Origin: an uncultured Oribacterium sp. | GTDB lineage: Bacteria > Bacillota > Clostridia > Lachnospirales > Lachnospiraceae | Length of the DNA stretch: 46,401 bases | Reading direction: 5' to 3' | NCBI GenBank assembly: GCA_937927445.1 | Contig: CALAOB010000144.1 | Span: forward strand, 1 to 46,401 | Part shown: positions 1 to 8,160 of the stretch, one piece after another | Position numbering within the stretch: position 1 is the stretch's first letter | Layout: each line of letters begins with the position of its first letter | Notes under the pieces: model-generated | Database searches by the model: none | Told to the model about the DNA's origin: nothing | The model's input: the letters and a program-made list of their open reading frames with translations, nothing else | Position numbers and translations under genes: made by a program

Positions 1-1
1 G

Positions 2-778
2 CTGTGCACAGAGCTGTATCCGAACCTTTACCGGGACGAAACAGCGGTGCGCCTGATCGATGAAATCGACTACGACTTTTCGGAGGCAGAGAAAAATTCT
101 CGCAGCCTGATGCAGCGTTTCGGTGCGCTGGAGGTCGCCATGCGGCAGAATGACCTTGCGTGGGAGGTACGGAATTATCTGAAAACCCATCCCAGCGCAG
201 CGGTGGTCAACCTCGGCTGCGGGCTGGATAACACCGGTAGAGCCTGCGACAATGGCAGATGCAAGATCTACAATCTGGATTTCCCGGATGTGATCGCCTT
301 GCGGCAGCAGCTGCTGCCTGCCGGGGAGCGGGAGCAAAACATCCCCTGCGACCTGAAAGACCCCGCATGGTTTGACAAGATCGATGCCTCCGGCGGGGCG
401 GTGTTCTTTGCCTCCGGGGTGTTCTATTACTTTCTGACGGAGCAGGTCAGGGCGCTGGTGCAGGGGATGGCGGACGCTTTCCCCGGCGGAGTGCTGGTCT
501 TTGATGCCGCCAACCGGACGGCGGTGAAGATGATCGCCAAAACGTGGCTTAGGACGGCAAAGATCAAGGATGTAGGGGCGTATTTCGCGGTTTCAGATGC
601 TCCCAAGGAGATTGGCGAGTGGGACAACCGCTTGCAGGTCACAAGTCGCGGCTATATGCTGGGTTACAACGATTTGAAAGACCCTTCTGTCAGTGGCTTT
701 TTCCGGTTTCTCGCAAGGGTCGGTGACAACGGGATGAAAATGCAGATCGTGAAGATCAGATTTGGGGGCAGACAATGA
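2..778 (+). CDS. Class I SAM-dependent methyltransferase, LCM family (5' end outside window)
   Basis: The reading frame is open from base 2, so the gene begins outside the window; the GTG at 47 is internal, because codons 2-46 (L-C-T-E-L-Y-P-N-L-Y-R-D-E-T-A) read as normal family sequence. The visible 258 residues carry a glycine-rich SAM-binding motif I (VVNLGCGLD) followed by an acidic strand end (YNLDFPD). This is the layout of leucine carboxyl methyltransferase / TcmP-like O-methyltransferases, soluble enzymes that move a methyl group from SAM to a carboxyl or hydroxyl. The substrate cannot be told from sequence. The gene ends in TGA and is followed by a strong hairpin terminator, so it is the last gene of its transcript. 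Confidence 0.8.
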   Translation: MCTELYPNLYRDETAVRLIDEIDYDFSEAEKNSRSLMQRFGALEVAMRQNDLAWEVRNYLKTHPSAAVVNLGCGLDNTGRACDNGRCKIYNLDFPDVIALRQQLLPAGEREQNIPCDLKDPAWFDKIDASGGAVFFASGVFYYFLTEQVRALVQGMADAFPGGVLVFDAANRTAVKMIAKTWLRTAKIKDVGAYFAVSDAPKEIGEWDNRLQVTSRGYMLGYNDLKDPSVSGFFRFLARVGDNGMKMQIVKIRFGGRQ

Positions 779-829
779 AGTATCCAGGGATGCCCATGTG
801 GCGTCAAGGTGTTGTTGCCTGGTTTAGTT

Positions 830-864
830 CCGGAAGGCTGTTACGATTAGCCTTCCGGATTTTT
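830..864 (+). terminator. Intrinsic terminator after methyltransferase gene
   Basis: A perfect 10-bp stem (CCGGAAGGCT with AGCCTTCCGG) encloses a 9-nt loop and is followed directly by ATTTTTG. It ends plus-strand transcription from the methyltransferase. The next 75 bases up to the folC stop hold nothing recognisable. Confidence 0.85.
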
Positions 865-939
865 GAATCATCAAACTTTTTGAATGGCTGCCATCGGTAT
901 TCATCTATGGAGGCGTAATCAATATCGTCGCGGAACGAT

Positions 940-2403
940 TTATGCATGGCTGGCGGATCTGTCGGAGCGTATAAAGTAATTTCGTATTTCGGCGACCTGG
1001 TACAGGGAGCCGAAGCAGATGGTGATCGGCTGTCTGTTCATATGGAGTTCGTCAATGCGATCGTCCGCAATCGCTATCTCGCTCCGCACGGTGCCGTCAC
1101 CGGTGCAGCAAGTGACCCTGGAATCGTCTGCGATTTCCATCGCGCGCTGTACGGCGGCAGTGACGGAGTCAGCGGTTTCGACCGGGCCGTCGAAGTACGC
1201 GCGGATCTCGGATTTCAGCTGTTCCGGCCGGAGGGCGCGGTGCGCGTCCGGGAGCTCGGTGATGAAGCGGGCAGCGTACGGGGCGATGAGGCGGAGCATG
1301 GTATGGTAGTCCTTATCCTTCATGACGCCCATCACGAAGTTGATTTTCTGGTCCGGGAAGTAAGCGCGGATCGTGTCGACGAGGGCTTCAACGCCGTTCG
1401 GGTTGTGTGCACCATCGACGATAAGAAGCGGTTCCCGCGAGAGGACCTCGAAACGTCCCGGCCAGGTAGCCTGGGCGAGACCGGCACGGATGGCATCTTC
1501 TGAGATGCCAGGTTTGTGTTCGCCTTCAGGTGTCTGAGCAGCAGAAGCCTCGCTCTGGATGGCGTTCTCCGAGATGCCGAAGCCGCGGCGTTGCAGGCAG
1601 TCGATGATGTCGAGCACAGCCATCGCGTTTTCCATCTGGTAATTTCCGAGCAGCTGGATCCGGAGATGCTGGCGAACGCGGTAGTCGAAAACCTGCCCGT
1701 CAATCGTCCGCGCTCGGGCGGTGAAGGCCGTCGGATCCGTGATGACGAGGCGCGCTGCTGCGTCTGGATTCACGTCTGCGAAGCGCTGCTGCACGACGTC
1801 CATGACGCCCGGGAGCTGGTGGTAGAGGATGCAGTCGGCGCCTGGTTTCAGGATGCCGGCTTTTTCCGCGGCGACCTGCTCGACGGTGTCCCCGAGGAAC
1901 TCGGTGTGGTCGAGGCCGATGTGCATGATGGCGCAGACCTCCGGAGAGGAGATGACGTTCGTCGCATCGAGGCGGCCACCCATGCCGACCTCGAGGACGA
2001 CGAGATCGCAGCGCTGCTCCTCAAACCAGCAGAAGGCCATCGCGGTGATCATCTCGAAGTCCGTCGGCTCCTCGCCGAGGGTCTCTGCGGCGGCACGCAC
2101 GCGGGCAGCAAGCCGGCGGAGATCTGCATCCGAAATCATCTGTCCGTCGATGGAGAGACGTTCGTTAAACTGGTCGAGGTGCGGTGAGATATAGAGACCG
2201 GTCCGGAAGCCCGCGGCCGTCAGAATCGACTGGGTCATGACGCAGGCCGAACCCTTGCCGTTCGTGCCCGCGATGTGCACATAACGGAGCTTCTCCTGCG
2301 GATCGCCGAGCGCGTGCATGAAATCCCGCATACGCTCAAGCCCGATCTTGGTGTGTTTCCAGTTCGCCCCATGAAGGAGCGCGATTGCTTCATTCCAGTC
2401 CAT
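940..2403 (-). CDS. folC: Bifunctional folylpolyglutamate synthase / dihydrofolate synthase
   Basis: Mur-ligase-fold enzyme that adds glutamates to folates, and often glutamate to dihydropteroate, using ATP; polyglutamylation keeps folates in the cytoplasm. Diagnostic features are the P-loop GTNGKGS at residues 46-52, YISPHL just after it, the EVGMGGRLDATN segment and HIGLDHTEFLG, with a C-terminal domain holding VDGAHNP. AGGAAAG lies upstream of the ATG. At 487 aa it is longer than the usual ~430 aa, partly because of an in-frame 23-codon duplication: GISENAI and, 69 bp on, GISEDAI. It follows folT on the same strand with palindromic element A between them, so both probably answer to the THF riboswitch. 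Function is sure; whether both activities are present is not. Confidence 0.95.
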   Translation of the reverse strand: MDWNEAIALLHGANWKHTKIGLERMRDFMHALGDPQEKLRYVHIAGTNGKGSACVMTQSILTAAGFRTGLYISPHLDQFNERLSIDGQMISDADLRRLAARVRAAAETLGEEPTDFEMITAMAFCWFEEQRCDLVVLEVGMGGRLDATNVISSPEVCAIMHIGLDHTEFLGDTVEQVAAEKAGILKPGADCILYHQLPGVMDVVQQRFADVNPDAAARLVITDPTAFTARARTIDGQVFDYRVRQHLRIQLLGNYQMENAMAVLDIIDCLQRRGFGISENAIQSEASAAQTPEGEHKPGISEDAIRAGLAQATWPGRFEVLSREPLLIVDGAHNPNGVEALVDTIRAYFPDQKINFVMGVMKDKDYHTMLRLIAPYAARFITELPDAHRALRPEQLKSEIRAYFDGPVETADSVTAAVQRAMEIADDSRVTCCTGDGTVRSEIAIADDRIDELHMNRQPITICFGSLYQVAEIRNYFIRSDRSASHA

Positions 2404-2452
2404 TTTTTTCTTCTTTCCTGATAATTTAATTTGTTTAGTACGTTCATGCCGG

Positions 2453-2675
2453 AGCCCGGAGGGATGGCAACGAAAACCATACGGAGAGTCCGTGTAAAAT
2501 CAAGCCGGGTCCCCTTAGTGGCACTTGGTGTTATCTCTCTCTGGAACCCTCTGTCAACGCTGCGTTTTCATGAAGAAAACGCAGTGATTGCAGAGGGCCT
2601 AGTGCCACTTAGGGTCCCCGGCTTAGAGTTTACCAGACTCGGAGTACTGTGTTTCCGTTGCCATCCCTCCGGGCT
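2453..2675 (+). repeat. Covarying palindromic element, copy A (fills the folT-folC gap)
   Basis: Imperfect inverted repeat of ~223 bp. The outer arms are AGCCCGGAGGGATGGCAAC on the left and its complement ending at 2675. Inside lie a conserved unpaired strand (TTGGTGTTATCTCTC) and a tip stem GCTGCGTTTTC/GAAAACGCAG. Copies B and C share the loops, but the stems differ by paired changes. A lies between folT and folC on their likely common transcript, so it would be carried in that mRNA. It has no coding potential. It accounts for nearly all of the 305-bp gap 2404-2708. Confidence 0.85.
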
Positions 2676-2708
2676 CATGGCACCGAAAGTATAGGAATCA
2701 GTAGTGAA

Positions 2709-3323
2709 TTACGCGGCGAGCACCTGCTGGATATCACGGCGACGCAGGATCCCGGCGAGGGTGAGCACCACGGCGATCTGAATCGGCGCGGTGACCGCAG
2801 CCTGCATGATTCTCGTCGTGAGAAGCCCGGTGAAGCTGGAGCCGTAGAGGATGGAGATCCAGAGCGTGTTCATAAGAAGGCTCAGTACCAGCTGGTTAAA
2901 GAGCACCGCGAAGGTCGCACGAACCGGCAGCGGAAGTGCGGCGTTCAGCACCGAGGACGCAGCGGCATCCAGTGCGGAAGCGGCAGCGCCATCTGTGTGC
3001 AGGTCGCCTGCATTGGCGTCGGAAACGTGAAGCGGCTTCCGGTACAGCGCGAGGCCGAAGGACAGGCCCATGAGCACCTGGGTCAGCGTGAAGCCCGGGA
3101 AGTAGGAGCCGGTCGGAAATGCGATGGCGCCGATCATGTCGCCGAGACCGCCGACGAGGGCAGCCGCCACCGGACCGTGCACGACCGCGGCGATGACGAG
3201 CGCCACGAAGCCGAAGCCGATGCGGACGTTCCATGCGCTGAAGGAACAGAATCTTGTCAGAACGATCTGGAGAGCGACAAGAACTGAAAGGGATACGATG
3301 GTTTTTGTAGTGAATTTCTGCAT
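2709..3323 (-). CDS. folT: Folate ECF transporter S component
   Basis: Small integral membrane protein of 204 aa, mostly hydrophobic with about six membrane segments. It is the substrate-binding subunit that works with a shared EcfA/A'/T energy module, not encoded here, to import folate. The segments WNVRIGFGFVAL, GGLGDMIGA and FPTGSYFPGFTLTQ match the FolT-type S components. A hydrophilic, Ala-rich stretch around residues 101-125 (SDANAGD and after) looks inserted and contains a dispersed DNA repeat. RBS AAAGGAGG precedes the ATG. The THF riboswitch just upstream independently supports the folate assignment, and folC follows on the same strand. Confidence 0.93.
   Translation of the reverse strand: MQKFTTKTIVSLSVLVALQIVLTRFCSFSAWNVRIGFGFVALVIAAVVHGPVAAALVGGLGDMIGAIAFPTGSYFPGFTLTQVLMGLSFGLALYRKPLHVSDANAGDLHTDGAAASALDAAASSVLNAALPLPVRATFAVLFNQLVLSLLMNTLWISILYGSSFTGLLTTRIMQAAVTAPIQIAVVLTLAGILRRRDIQQVLAA
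2990..3020 (-). repeat. Dispersed ~30-bp repeat inside folT
   Basis: On the minus strand this reads GCCAATGCAGGCGACC, then TG, then CACACAGATGGC. The intergenic copy near 32689 is almost identical and the MFS-gene copy near 8870-8900 clearly related. The centre TGCAGG-CGA-CCTGCA can form a hairpin. It is in frame and encodes part of the non-conserved hydrophilic loop of FolT. Confidence 0.6.
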
Positions 3324-3330
3324 AAAAATA

Positions 3331-3361
3331 CCTCCTTTGCAGCCCCTGACTACAAAGAAGG
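3331..3361 (-). promoter_or_regulatory. Shine-Dalgarno-sequestering hairpin of folT leader
   Basis: On the minus strand the anti-SD arm CCTTCTTTGTAG (3361-3350) can pair over 12 bp, with two G-U pairs, with CTGCAAAGGAGG (3342-3331), which contains the folT Shine-Dalgarno. The loop is 7 nt. It lies between the THF aptamer and the start codon, where the expression platform of a translational riboswitch is expected. Confidence 0.7.
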
Positions 3362-3380
3362 TTAGTGTCTAATCTTCACT

Positions 3381-3480
3381 GCAGCGGGATGCGACACCCG
3401 AACCGCGCCGGAAATCCGGCTTCGTCCTCCCGACAAACTCCCCGTTCGGAAGGCACTGTACGCTCGTGCGTCTACTCTGC
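3381..3480 (-). promoter_or_regulatory. THF (tetrahydrofolate) riboswitch
   Basis: Read on the minus strand, the 100 nt begin GCAGAGTAGACGCACGAGCG and end GCATCCCGCTGC. They contain the class hallmarks in order: GAGTAGA, a P3 stem CCTTCCG/CGGGAGG with a G-rich loop, ACGAAGCC...GGCGCGGTTCG, and the closing GCATCCCGCT. The position upstream of folT is the commonest context for this class. The downstream SD hairpin suggests translational control: THF binding would block FolT synthesis. Assignment is by recall of the consensus, without a covariance-model search. Confidence 0.88.
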
Positions 3481-3572
3481 GAAACTTGATGGGGCAGCGG
3501 CGATGTCGGGTGCGGGTGGACGCGAGGTCTGCCCGGCACGGAACGAAGCCGTTACCTGTTGCTTACATAAAA

Positions 3573-3601
3573 ACTATAGAACAGATTCAGGGGCGCGTAA
3601 A
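3573..3601 (-). promoter_or_regulatory. Probable sigma-A promoter of folT-folC
   Basis: Minus-strand -35 TTTACG (3601-3596), 17-bp spacer, -10 TATAGT (3578-3573). Transcription would start near 3565, giving a ~240-nt leader. The 85 nt between the start and the THF aptamer (3481-3565) are GC-rich and match nothing I recognise. Confidence 0.5.
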
Positions 3602-3662
3602 GTGGATATTTCGACAGCTTTCTGCTAAAATAGATACTAATTTTTGTGACAGTTCAGGCAGA

Positions 3663-3885
3663 GGGTCGGAGGGCCGGCAACAGAAGCGCAGTACTACGAG
3701 TTCGGGAAAATCTAAGTCAGGACCCCTAAGTGGCACTAGGCCCTCTGCAATCGTCGAGTTTTCCTGATGAAAACTCGACGTTGACAGAGGGTTCCAAGGA
3801 GAGATAACACCAAGTGCCACTAAGGGAACCTGACTTGATTTTCCACGAACTCTCCGTATGGCTTCTGTTGTCGGTCCTCCGGCCC
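3663..3885 (-). repeat. Covarying palindromic element, copy B (inverted relative to A and C)
   Basis: Same element as at 2453 and 27397, in the opposite orientation. The tip stem is GTCGAGTTTTC/GAAAACTCGAC, differing from the other copies at paired positions; the loop strand (TTGGTGTTATCTCTC on the minus strand) is kept. It ends 36 bp before the ATG of the next plus-strand gene, so it may lie in that gene's leader. With copy A it brackets folT and its riboswitch. Confidence 0.85.
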
Positions 3886-3920
3886 CTTCCTACACGTTCG
3901 TTAAACATACAGGAGAAGAG

Positions 3921-4970
3921 ATGTCATTACGTGAAGATTTTGAGAAGGAAAAGAAGAAGCTGAGCCGGCTGAGCTTCGGCGGGAAGTTGCAGTATATTTT
4001 CGACTATTATAGGTTCTGGATTCTTGGTGTGGTGGTGCTGATCGGGCTCGTGTGGTCGGTCGGTTCGACCATCCTCCACAACAAGCCGACGGGTTTCTAC
4101 GCGATGCTGCTCAATGCCGGCGGCTCGGACCTGAGCGGGCAGGCGGATGAAGCCGCGGGGGCTGCTTTCGCGGAAGCGGCGGGGCTTGATGACGGGAAAT
4201 ATAAGATCATCGTCGATACTTCGGCGACCTTCAATCCGAACGACCAGAGCCAGTTCTCGATGGCGCAGAATGCGAAGATCGCGGCGCTCTACCAGTCGCA
4301 CGACATCGATGTGATGGTGGCGGACCCGGGCGTCTTCACCTACTACGCGCTGAACGGCTCCTTCGTCGACCTCCGCGATGTGCTGGACGACGAGACCCTC
4401 GCAGCGTACGAGGCTGCCGGTCAGGTCTACTACATTGACCAGCACCTGCAGGAGCTCCTCGACCAGACGGACTACGGCGAGCTCGAGGAGATGAGCCTCG
4501 GCGCCGATGAAACCATCGCGAACAGCGATACGCTTCGGAAGTCGGACGCTTCTTCGGATGCCAATGCGGAGACCAGCGCAGCAGCCGCTGCGGATGCACA
4601 GGCGGCGGCCGGTACGGATGGCGCGGCAGAGGAGCGCCTGATGACTGCGGACGCTGGAAATCCGTCAGGTGACACAGGCTCGGAAACCAGCGATGACGCT
4701 TCGACGACCGCCGAAACCCTCGACGAGATGTCGGCGTTTGCGGCGAATCTGATGGGCCTCGCGACCGTGCAACCGCGTGAGGACTTCGTGATGCCGGACC
4801 CGGAGAAGATGCAGAAGCCGATTCCGGTCGGCATCGTCCTTACCGACGCCCCATGGCTTGAGGAGAACGCGCTGTATCAGAAGACCACGCCGATTTTCGG
4901 CTTCGCCGTGAAGTCAGAGCGACAGGACGCCGCGAAGAGCTTCCTTCAGTTCCTGGAAGCGAGAGCGTGA
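3921..4970 (+). CDS. Single-pass membrane protein with extracellular domain, unknown function
   Basis: The start is placed at ATG 3921 because AGGAG precedes it by 5 nt; the longer frame from 3858 would begin inside palindrome B. The 349-aa protein has a charged cytoplasmic N-terminus (EKEKKKLSRL), one membrane helix at about residues 30-48 and a long extracellular part. That part includes a mixed alpha/beta stretch reminiscent of the N-lobe of solute-binding proteins (IDVMVADPGVFTYYALNGSFVDL). A low-complexity Ala/Ser/Asp insert at roughly residues 205-275 contains SSDANAETSA, related at DNA level to the dispersed repeat. Similar small anchored proteins are common in Lachnospiraceae. I can assign no function. 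Confidence 0.85.
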   Translation: MSLREDFEKEKKKLSRLSFGGKLQYIFDYYRFWILGVVVLIGLVWSVGSTILHNKPTGFYAMLLNAGGSDLSGQADEAAGAAFAEAAGLDDGKYKIIVDTSATFNPNDQSQFSMAQNAKIAALYQSHDIDVMVADPGVFTYYALNGSFVDLRDVLDDETLAAYEAAGQVYYIDQHLQELLDQTDYGELEEMSLGADETIANSDTLRKSDASSDANAETSAAAAADAQAAAGTDGAAEERLMTADAGNPSGDTGSETSDDASTTAETLDEMSAFAANLMGLATVQPREDFVMPDPEKMQKPIPVGIVLTDAPWLEENALYQKTTPIFGFAVKSERQDAAKSFLQFLEARA

Positions 4971-4975
4971 AAGGT

Positions 4976-6358
4976 TTATTTCAGTGTCCCGTTTTTCACG
5001 AAGTACTCGAGCATGAGATCGGTTACGTGCCCGTAGCTGCAGACGCCGGTGGCCTGGCCCTGCATCTTCAGGTAGGCGTCGTTCAGCTGTTCGTGCGCTT
5101 CAGCCGGCTTCCCCTCGAACTGCTTCCAGTAGGCGTTGTTGTAGAGCATGTCCTGGCGGGTGCGCGCATTGATCCGGCCGTACAGCGTGGCGAAGGCGGT
5201 GCTGTCGACCCGGGCGAGTGCATTGCCCGCGTACACCCAGGCGGAGACATAGCCTGAATAGTTGAAGTAGAGATCGTCCGCGCCGATCGTCGCGAGCACG
5301 CCGATGAAGTTCGCTTCCTCCTCCTGCATGTAGCCGCGGAGGTGAGAGAGCTCGTGGCAGATGGTGAACGGGATGTCGTAGTACGCGATGTCGCGGTTGT
5401 AGTTCGCCTCAACGGTGAACGGGGAGTAGACGCCGGTGGTCTGCTGGACGCTGAGGAGCCAGGTGTTGAGGATCGGCTTCGGGAACGGGTAGTGGCCCGA
5501 CAGGCGGCGATAGCGCTGGCCGAGCTTCTCCATCGCGCGCTGGCCCGTGCGCCCCGCGTGCCACAGCCAGGCGGCGGAAGCCTTCGGCGTCTCCGTGGTC
5601 TGGCCAATGCAGGCGCCGTCCACTTCGATGGTGGTCGCCGGAGCCTCGTCGGCGCCGGAAGTGCCGGAAGCTTCGGCGGTGGCGTCCGCGGAGGTAGGTG
5701 CGCGGAGGACGTCTGCATTGGCATTCAATGTGGCGGACGCCGCGAGCTGCGCCTCGGTGGCGTTGATTTCCGTGACGAGGTAGTCGCAGAGCGCGATGAG
5801 GTCCGCTTCGTCGTAGACCGTGCCGTGCTCGTCGAGCGTTACGCTGAGGCCGGCTTCCTGCGAGAAGCTCGTGCGGTGGTAGTTGATGCCGCAGAGGAAG
5901 ACGTAAAGCACGAGCAGCGCGGACAGGATGAGGAAGAGGTGGCTGAGGAAGCGGCGCAGCGGACGGGCAACGGCGAGAAGCTGCGCCGGGCGGGAAGCGT
6001 CAGCCTGCGGCGGAAAAGTCTGTGATACGCCGCCCGCGCGCGGCTGGGCAGCGGACGCAGGACGAAGACATTCGACGCCGGCATGGATGGCGCGGCGGAG
6101 CTGCTTCACGAAATCGAAGAGCACGAAGAGAATCGTCGCGTAGAGCAGCAGCTCCACCACAGAGAAGGGCAGCAGGCCCGTCACGGAGCCGATGCCGAGA
6201 CTCAGCACGCGATAGACGTAGTGGGAGTAAGCATTGGCAAAGGCAGAGGAGCGGGCCGCCAGCTGATTCGCGGCGAGCGCCAGCAGGTCGAGGAGCAGCG
6301 CGAGCAGGTAGATGCGCCGCATATGGGATTTCGTTTCTGTTATATGGAAATTTGACAT
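4976..6358 (-). CDS. DUF3810-type membrane metalloprotein (putative zinc peptidase)
   Basis: The start at 6358 is chosen for the AAAGGAAAG site upstream. The 460-aa protein has an N-terminal membrane segment, a second hydrophobic pair at about residues 60-85 and a third at about 138-157. A long extracellular domain follows, carrying HELSHLRG (HExxH, about residue 335) and EEEAN shortly after, which could supply a third zinc ligand. This matches the DUF3810 family, whose substrates are unknown. An Ala/Thr-rich insert (NANADVLRAP and on) interrupts the domain before the catalytic part and contains a relative of the dispersed repeat. It is convergent with the preceding gene (5 bp apart) and divergent from the carboxypeptidase gene. 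Confidence 0.85.
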   Translation of the reverse strand: MSNFHITETKSHMRRIYLLALLLDLLALAANQLAARSSAFANAYSHYVYRVLSLGIGSVTGLLPFSVVELLLYATILFVLFDFVKQLRRAIHAGVECLRPASAAQPRAGGVSQTFPPQADASRPAQLLAVARPLRRFLSHLFLILSALLVLYVFLCGINYHRTSFSQEAGLSVTLDEHGTVYDEADLIALCDYLVTEINATEAQLAASATLNANADVLRAPTSADATAEASGTSGADEAPATTIEVDGACIGQTTETPKASAAWLWHAGRTGQRAMEKLGQRYRRLSGHYPFPKPILNTWLLSVQQTTGVYSPFTVEANYNRDIAYYDIPFTICHELSHLRGYMQEEEANFIGVLATIGADDLYFNYSGYVSAWVYAGNALARVDSTAFATLYGRINARTRQDMLYNNAYWKQFEGKPAEAHEQLNDAYLKMQGQATGVCSYGHVTDLMLEYFVKNGTLK

Positions 6359-6452
6359 TTGCTTTCCTTTATATGTTTTCGGTCTGTCAACAATATAATG
6401 CCAAATCCCGGAAAGTTCCACTTCCGTCAGATTATTTTAAAAAAATTGACCA

Positions 6453-6481
6453 TTCACATGAAAAAGCGAATTCGGTATAAT
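6453..6481 (+). promoter_or_regulatory. Probable promoter of the M14 carboxypeptidase gene
   Basis: TTCACA (6453-6458), 17-bp spacer, TATAAT (6476-6481). A start near 6488 leaves a ~148-nt leader before the ATG at 6636. The leader holds a GC hairpin (CGGGGGT with ACCCCCG, about 6518-6546) but no riboswitch class I recognise. Confidence 0.6.
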
Positions 6482-6635
6482 TACGGACAGTTGTGAAAAA
6501 CTGCATGGTATGCTGCGGGGGTTCAGCCCGGAGAGGAGTGGACCCCCGTGGTATGTGATGCGTATCAGTGCGGATTATGACGTGCGCCCAGGCGGTGCGA
6601 GGCATGAATCCAGAAAATCGAGGGGACAATCAATT

Positions 6636-8084
6636 ATGATAAAGAAGAAATCCGTCGTCGCGGCTGCGATGGCGATGTCAATGATGGCGAGCCTCAGCAC
6701 GACGGCGTATGCCGGGACGATCGCGTCGGGCGTGACGCCGATCGTGGCCAATGCTGAGACCAGTGGCGCAAACTACAGTGCGGGGGCGACCGGCACGAGT
6801 GGTGGCGAGACCAGCACCGGAATCGTCGAAGCGACGGGTGCGCTGGAAGGCACAGAGGCTGCGGCGCCGACCACCGAAACTGTAGCAGCGGTGAATGAAA
6901 ATGCGATGCAGGCCATCACGGCGGCGGGCGGCACCGACACGACGCATGCGCTGGTGTCGAGCAGCGGCAGCAGTGCCGGCACACCGGCCGACAGCATTGG
7001 CACGACGAGCTTCGGACCGACGGTCCCTGGCGTGACGGGCAGCAGCACCGGCACCACAAACATGAATAACCTGTTCGGCACGGGCACGACGACCAGCGGC
7101 AGCTCCACGGTTCTGAACGCACTCAGTACCGTACCGCTTCCGGCGGGCTACTACTGCAGCAACGTCGGCACCTACACCTACCAGGAGATGCAGGTCGACC
7201 TCAATAGCCTGAAGGCGACCTATCCGAAGATGCAGATGGATGTCCTCGGGAACACCACCGACGGCCGGCAGCTCTACCACGTGGTGGTCGGAAACCCGTC
7301 CGCCCCGCATAAGATCCTCGTGCACGGCGGCATTCACGCACGTGAGTACATCAGCTCCCAGGTCGTGATGCGGGAGATCGTGGCGCTGCTCGAGATGCAG
7401 CAGAACAACTGGCTCTACCATGGACAGTCCGTCGCGACGCTGCTTCAGAACACCTGCATCCACTTCGTACCGATGGTGAACCCGGACGGCATCACCCTCG
7501 TACAGGGCGGCATCGACGCGCTGAACACGCAGGCCGCGAAGACGATGGTCATGAGCATGGCCGCGCAGGATCAGGTGACGGACCTCGCCACCTACCTCCG
7601 CAAGTGGAAGAACAACATCAACGGCGTCAACCTGAACCGTAACTTCGACGCGTTCTGGCAGGAGGCGACCCCGAAGGTTGATCACCCGTCGAACATGTTC
7701 TATAAGGGCACGGGGCCGGAGAGTGAGGTCGAGTCGAAGGCGCTCGCGAACCTCTGCCGCCAGCTCATGCCGGACTACACGATCAGCTACCACACGCAGG
7801 GCCGCGTGATTTACTGGTATTTCGGCGAGACCGGAAACTATAAGGCGAAGGGCCAGTATCTGGCCAATGTCGTCCATCAGAACACGGGGTATACCATCTC
7901 GGATACCTGGTCACAGACGGATGCCGCGGGCTTCAAGGACTGGGCCGTGCAGAAGCTCGATATCCCATCCGTGACAATCGAGCTCGGCCGTGGCACCTCG
8001 CCGGTGGACGAGTCGCAGATCAGCCAGATGTGGACCGAGAACGACGGCATCCTGCCGGATCTCCTCGTCGGCATCGGCGCATAA
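6636..8084 (+). CDS. Secreted M14-family zinc carboxypeptidase
   Basis: The start at 6636 begins a clear signal peptide (MIKKKSVVAAAMAM, cleavage near AYA-G), with AGGGGA upstream; the frame from 6510 is not needed. After a Ser/Thr/Gly-rich linker of about 140 residues comes an M14 peptidase domain. Zinc ligands are seen as HxxE (H234, E237) and a later His (H386, in SYHTQG). It also has the family motifs NPDG and GVNLNRNFD and a catalytic Glu in TIELGRG (E449). Secreted members in Firmicutes commonly trim peptidoglycan peptides (gamma-D-glutamyl-diaminopimelate bonds) or proteins; which applies here is open. It stands alone between its own promoter and a strong terminator. Confidence 0.93.
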   Translation: MIKKKSVVAAAMAMSMMASLSTTAYAGTIASGVTPIVANAETSGANYSAGATGTSGGETSTGIVEATGALEGTEAAAPTTETVAAVNENAMQAITAAGGTDTTHALVSSSGSSAGTPADSIGTTSFGPTVPGVTGSSTGTTNMNNLFGTGTTTSGSSTVLNALSTVPLPAGYYCSNVGTYTYQEMQVDLNSLKATYPKMQMDVLGNTTDGRQLYHVVVGNPSAPHKILVHGGIHAREYISSQVVMREIVALLEMQQNNWLYHGQSVATLLQNTCIHFVPMVNPDGITLVQGGIDALNTQAAKTMVMSMAAQDQVTDLATYLRKWKNNINGVNLNRNFDAFWQEATPKVDHPSNMFYKGTGPESEVESKALANLCRQLMPDYTISYHTQGRVIYWYFGETGNYKAKGQYLANVVHQNTGYTISDTWSQTDAAGFKDWAVQKLDIPSVTIELGRGTSPVDESQISQMWTENDGILPDLLVGIGA

Positions 8085-8107
8085 AATTCAAGTTTACATC
8101 AGGTAAA

Positions 8108-8150
8108 AGGAGGGCGGACGCCAGAAGCGTCCGCCCTCCTTGTTTTCTTT
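8108..8150 (+). terminator. Intrinsic terminator of the carboxypeptidase gene
   Basis: A perfect 14-bp stem (AGGAGGGCGGACGC and its complement) with a 5-nt loop is followed by TGTTTTCTTT. Confidence 0.9.
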
Positions 8151-8160
8151 AGCATAAGTT

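Noticed and set aside
2453..2694. Short open frames within palindromes A, B and C (such as MALGVISPWNPLSTS-type peptides) as conserved small proteins
   Set aside because: Similar peptides from the copies reflect the repeated DNA itself; stems vary by base pair rather than by codon, and no ribosome sites are seen.
3481..3560. A second THF aptamer upstream of the first
   Set aside because: It contains pieces such as ACGAAGCC on the plus strand, but in the wrong order and strand; none of the class hallmarks appear on the minus strand.
3858..3920. Upstream start at 3858 for the membrane protein
   Set aside because: It lies inside palindrome B and lacks a ribosome site; ATG 3921 has AGGAG at good spacing.
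6500..6630. c-di-GMP, c-di-AMP or glycine riboswitch before the M14 gene
   Set aside because: I could not place the conserved core of any of these classes; only a simple GC hairpin is present.
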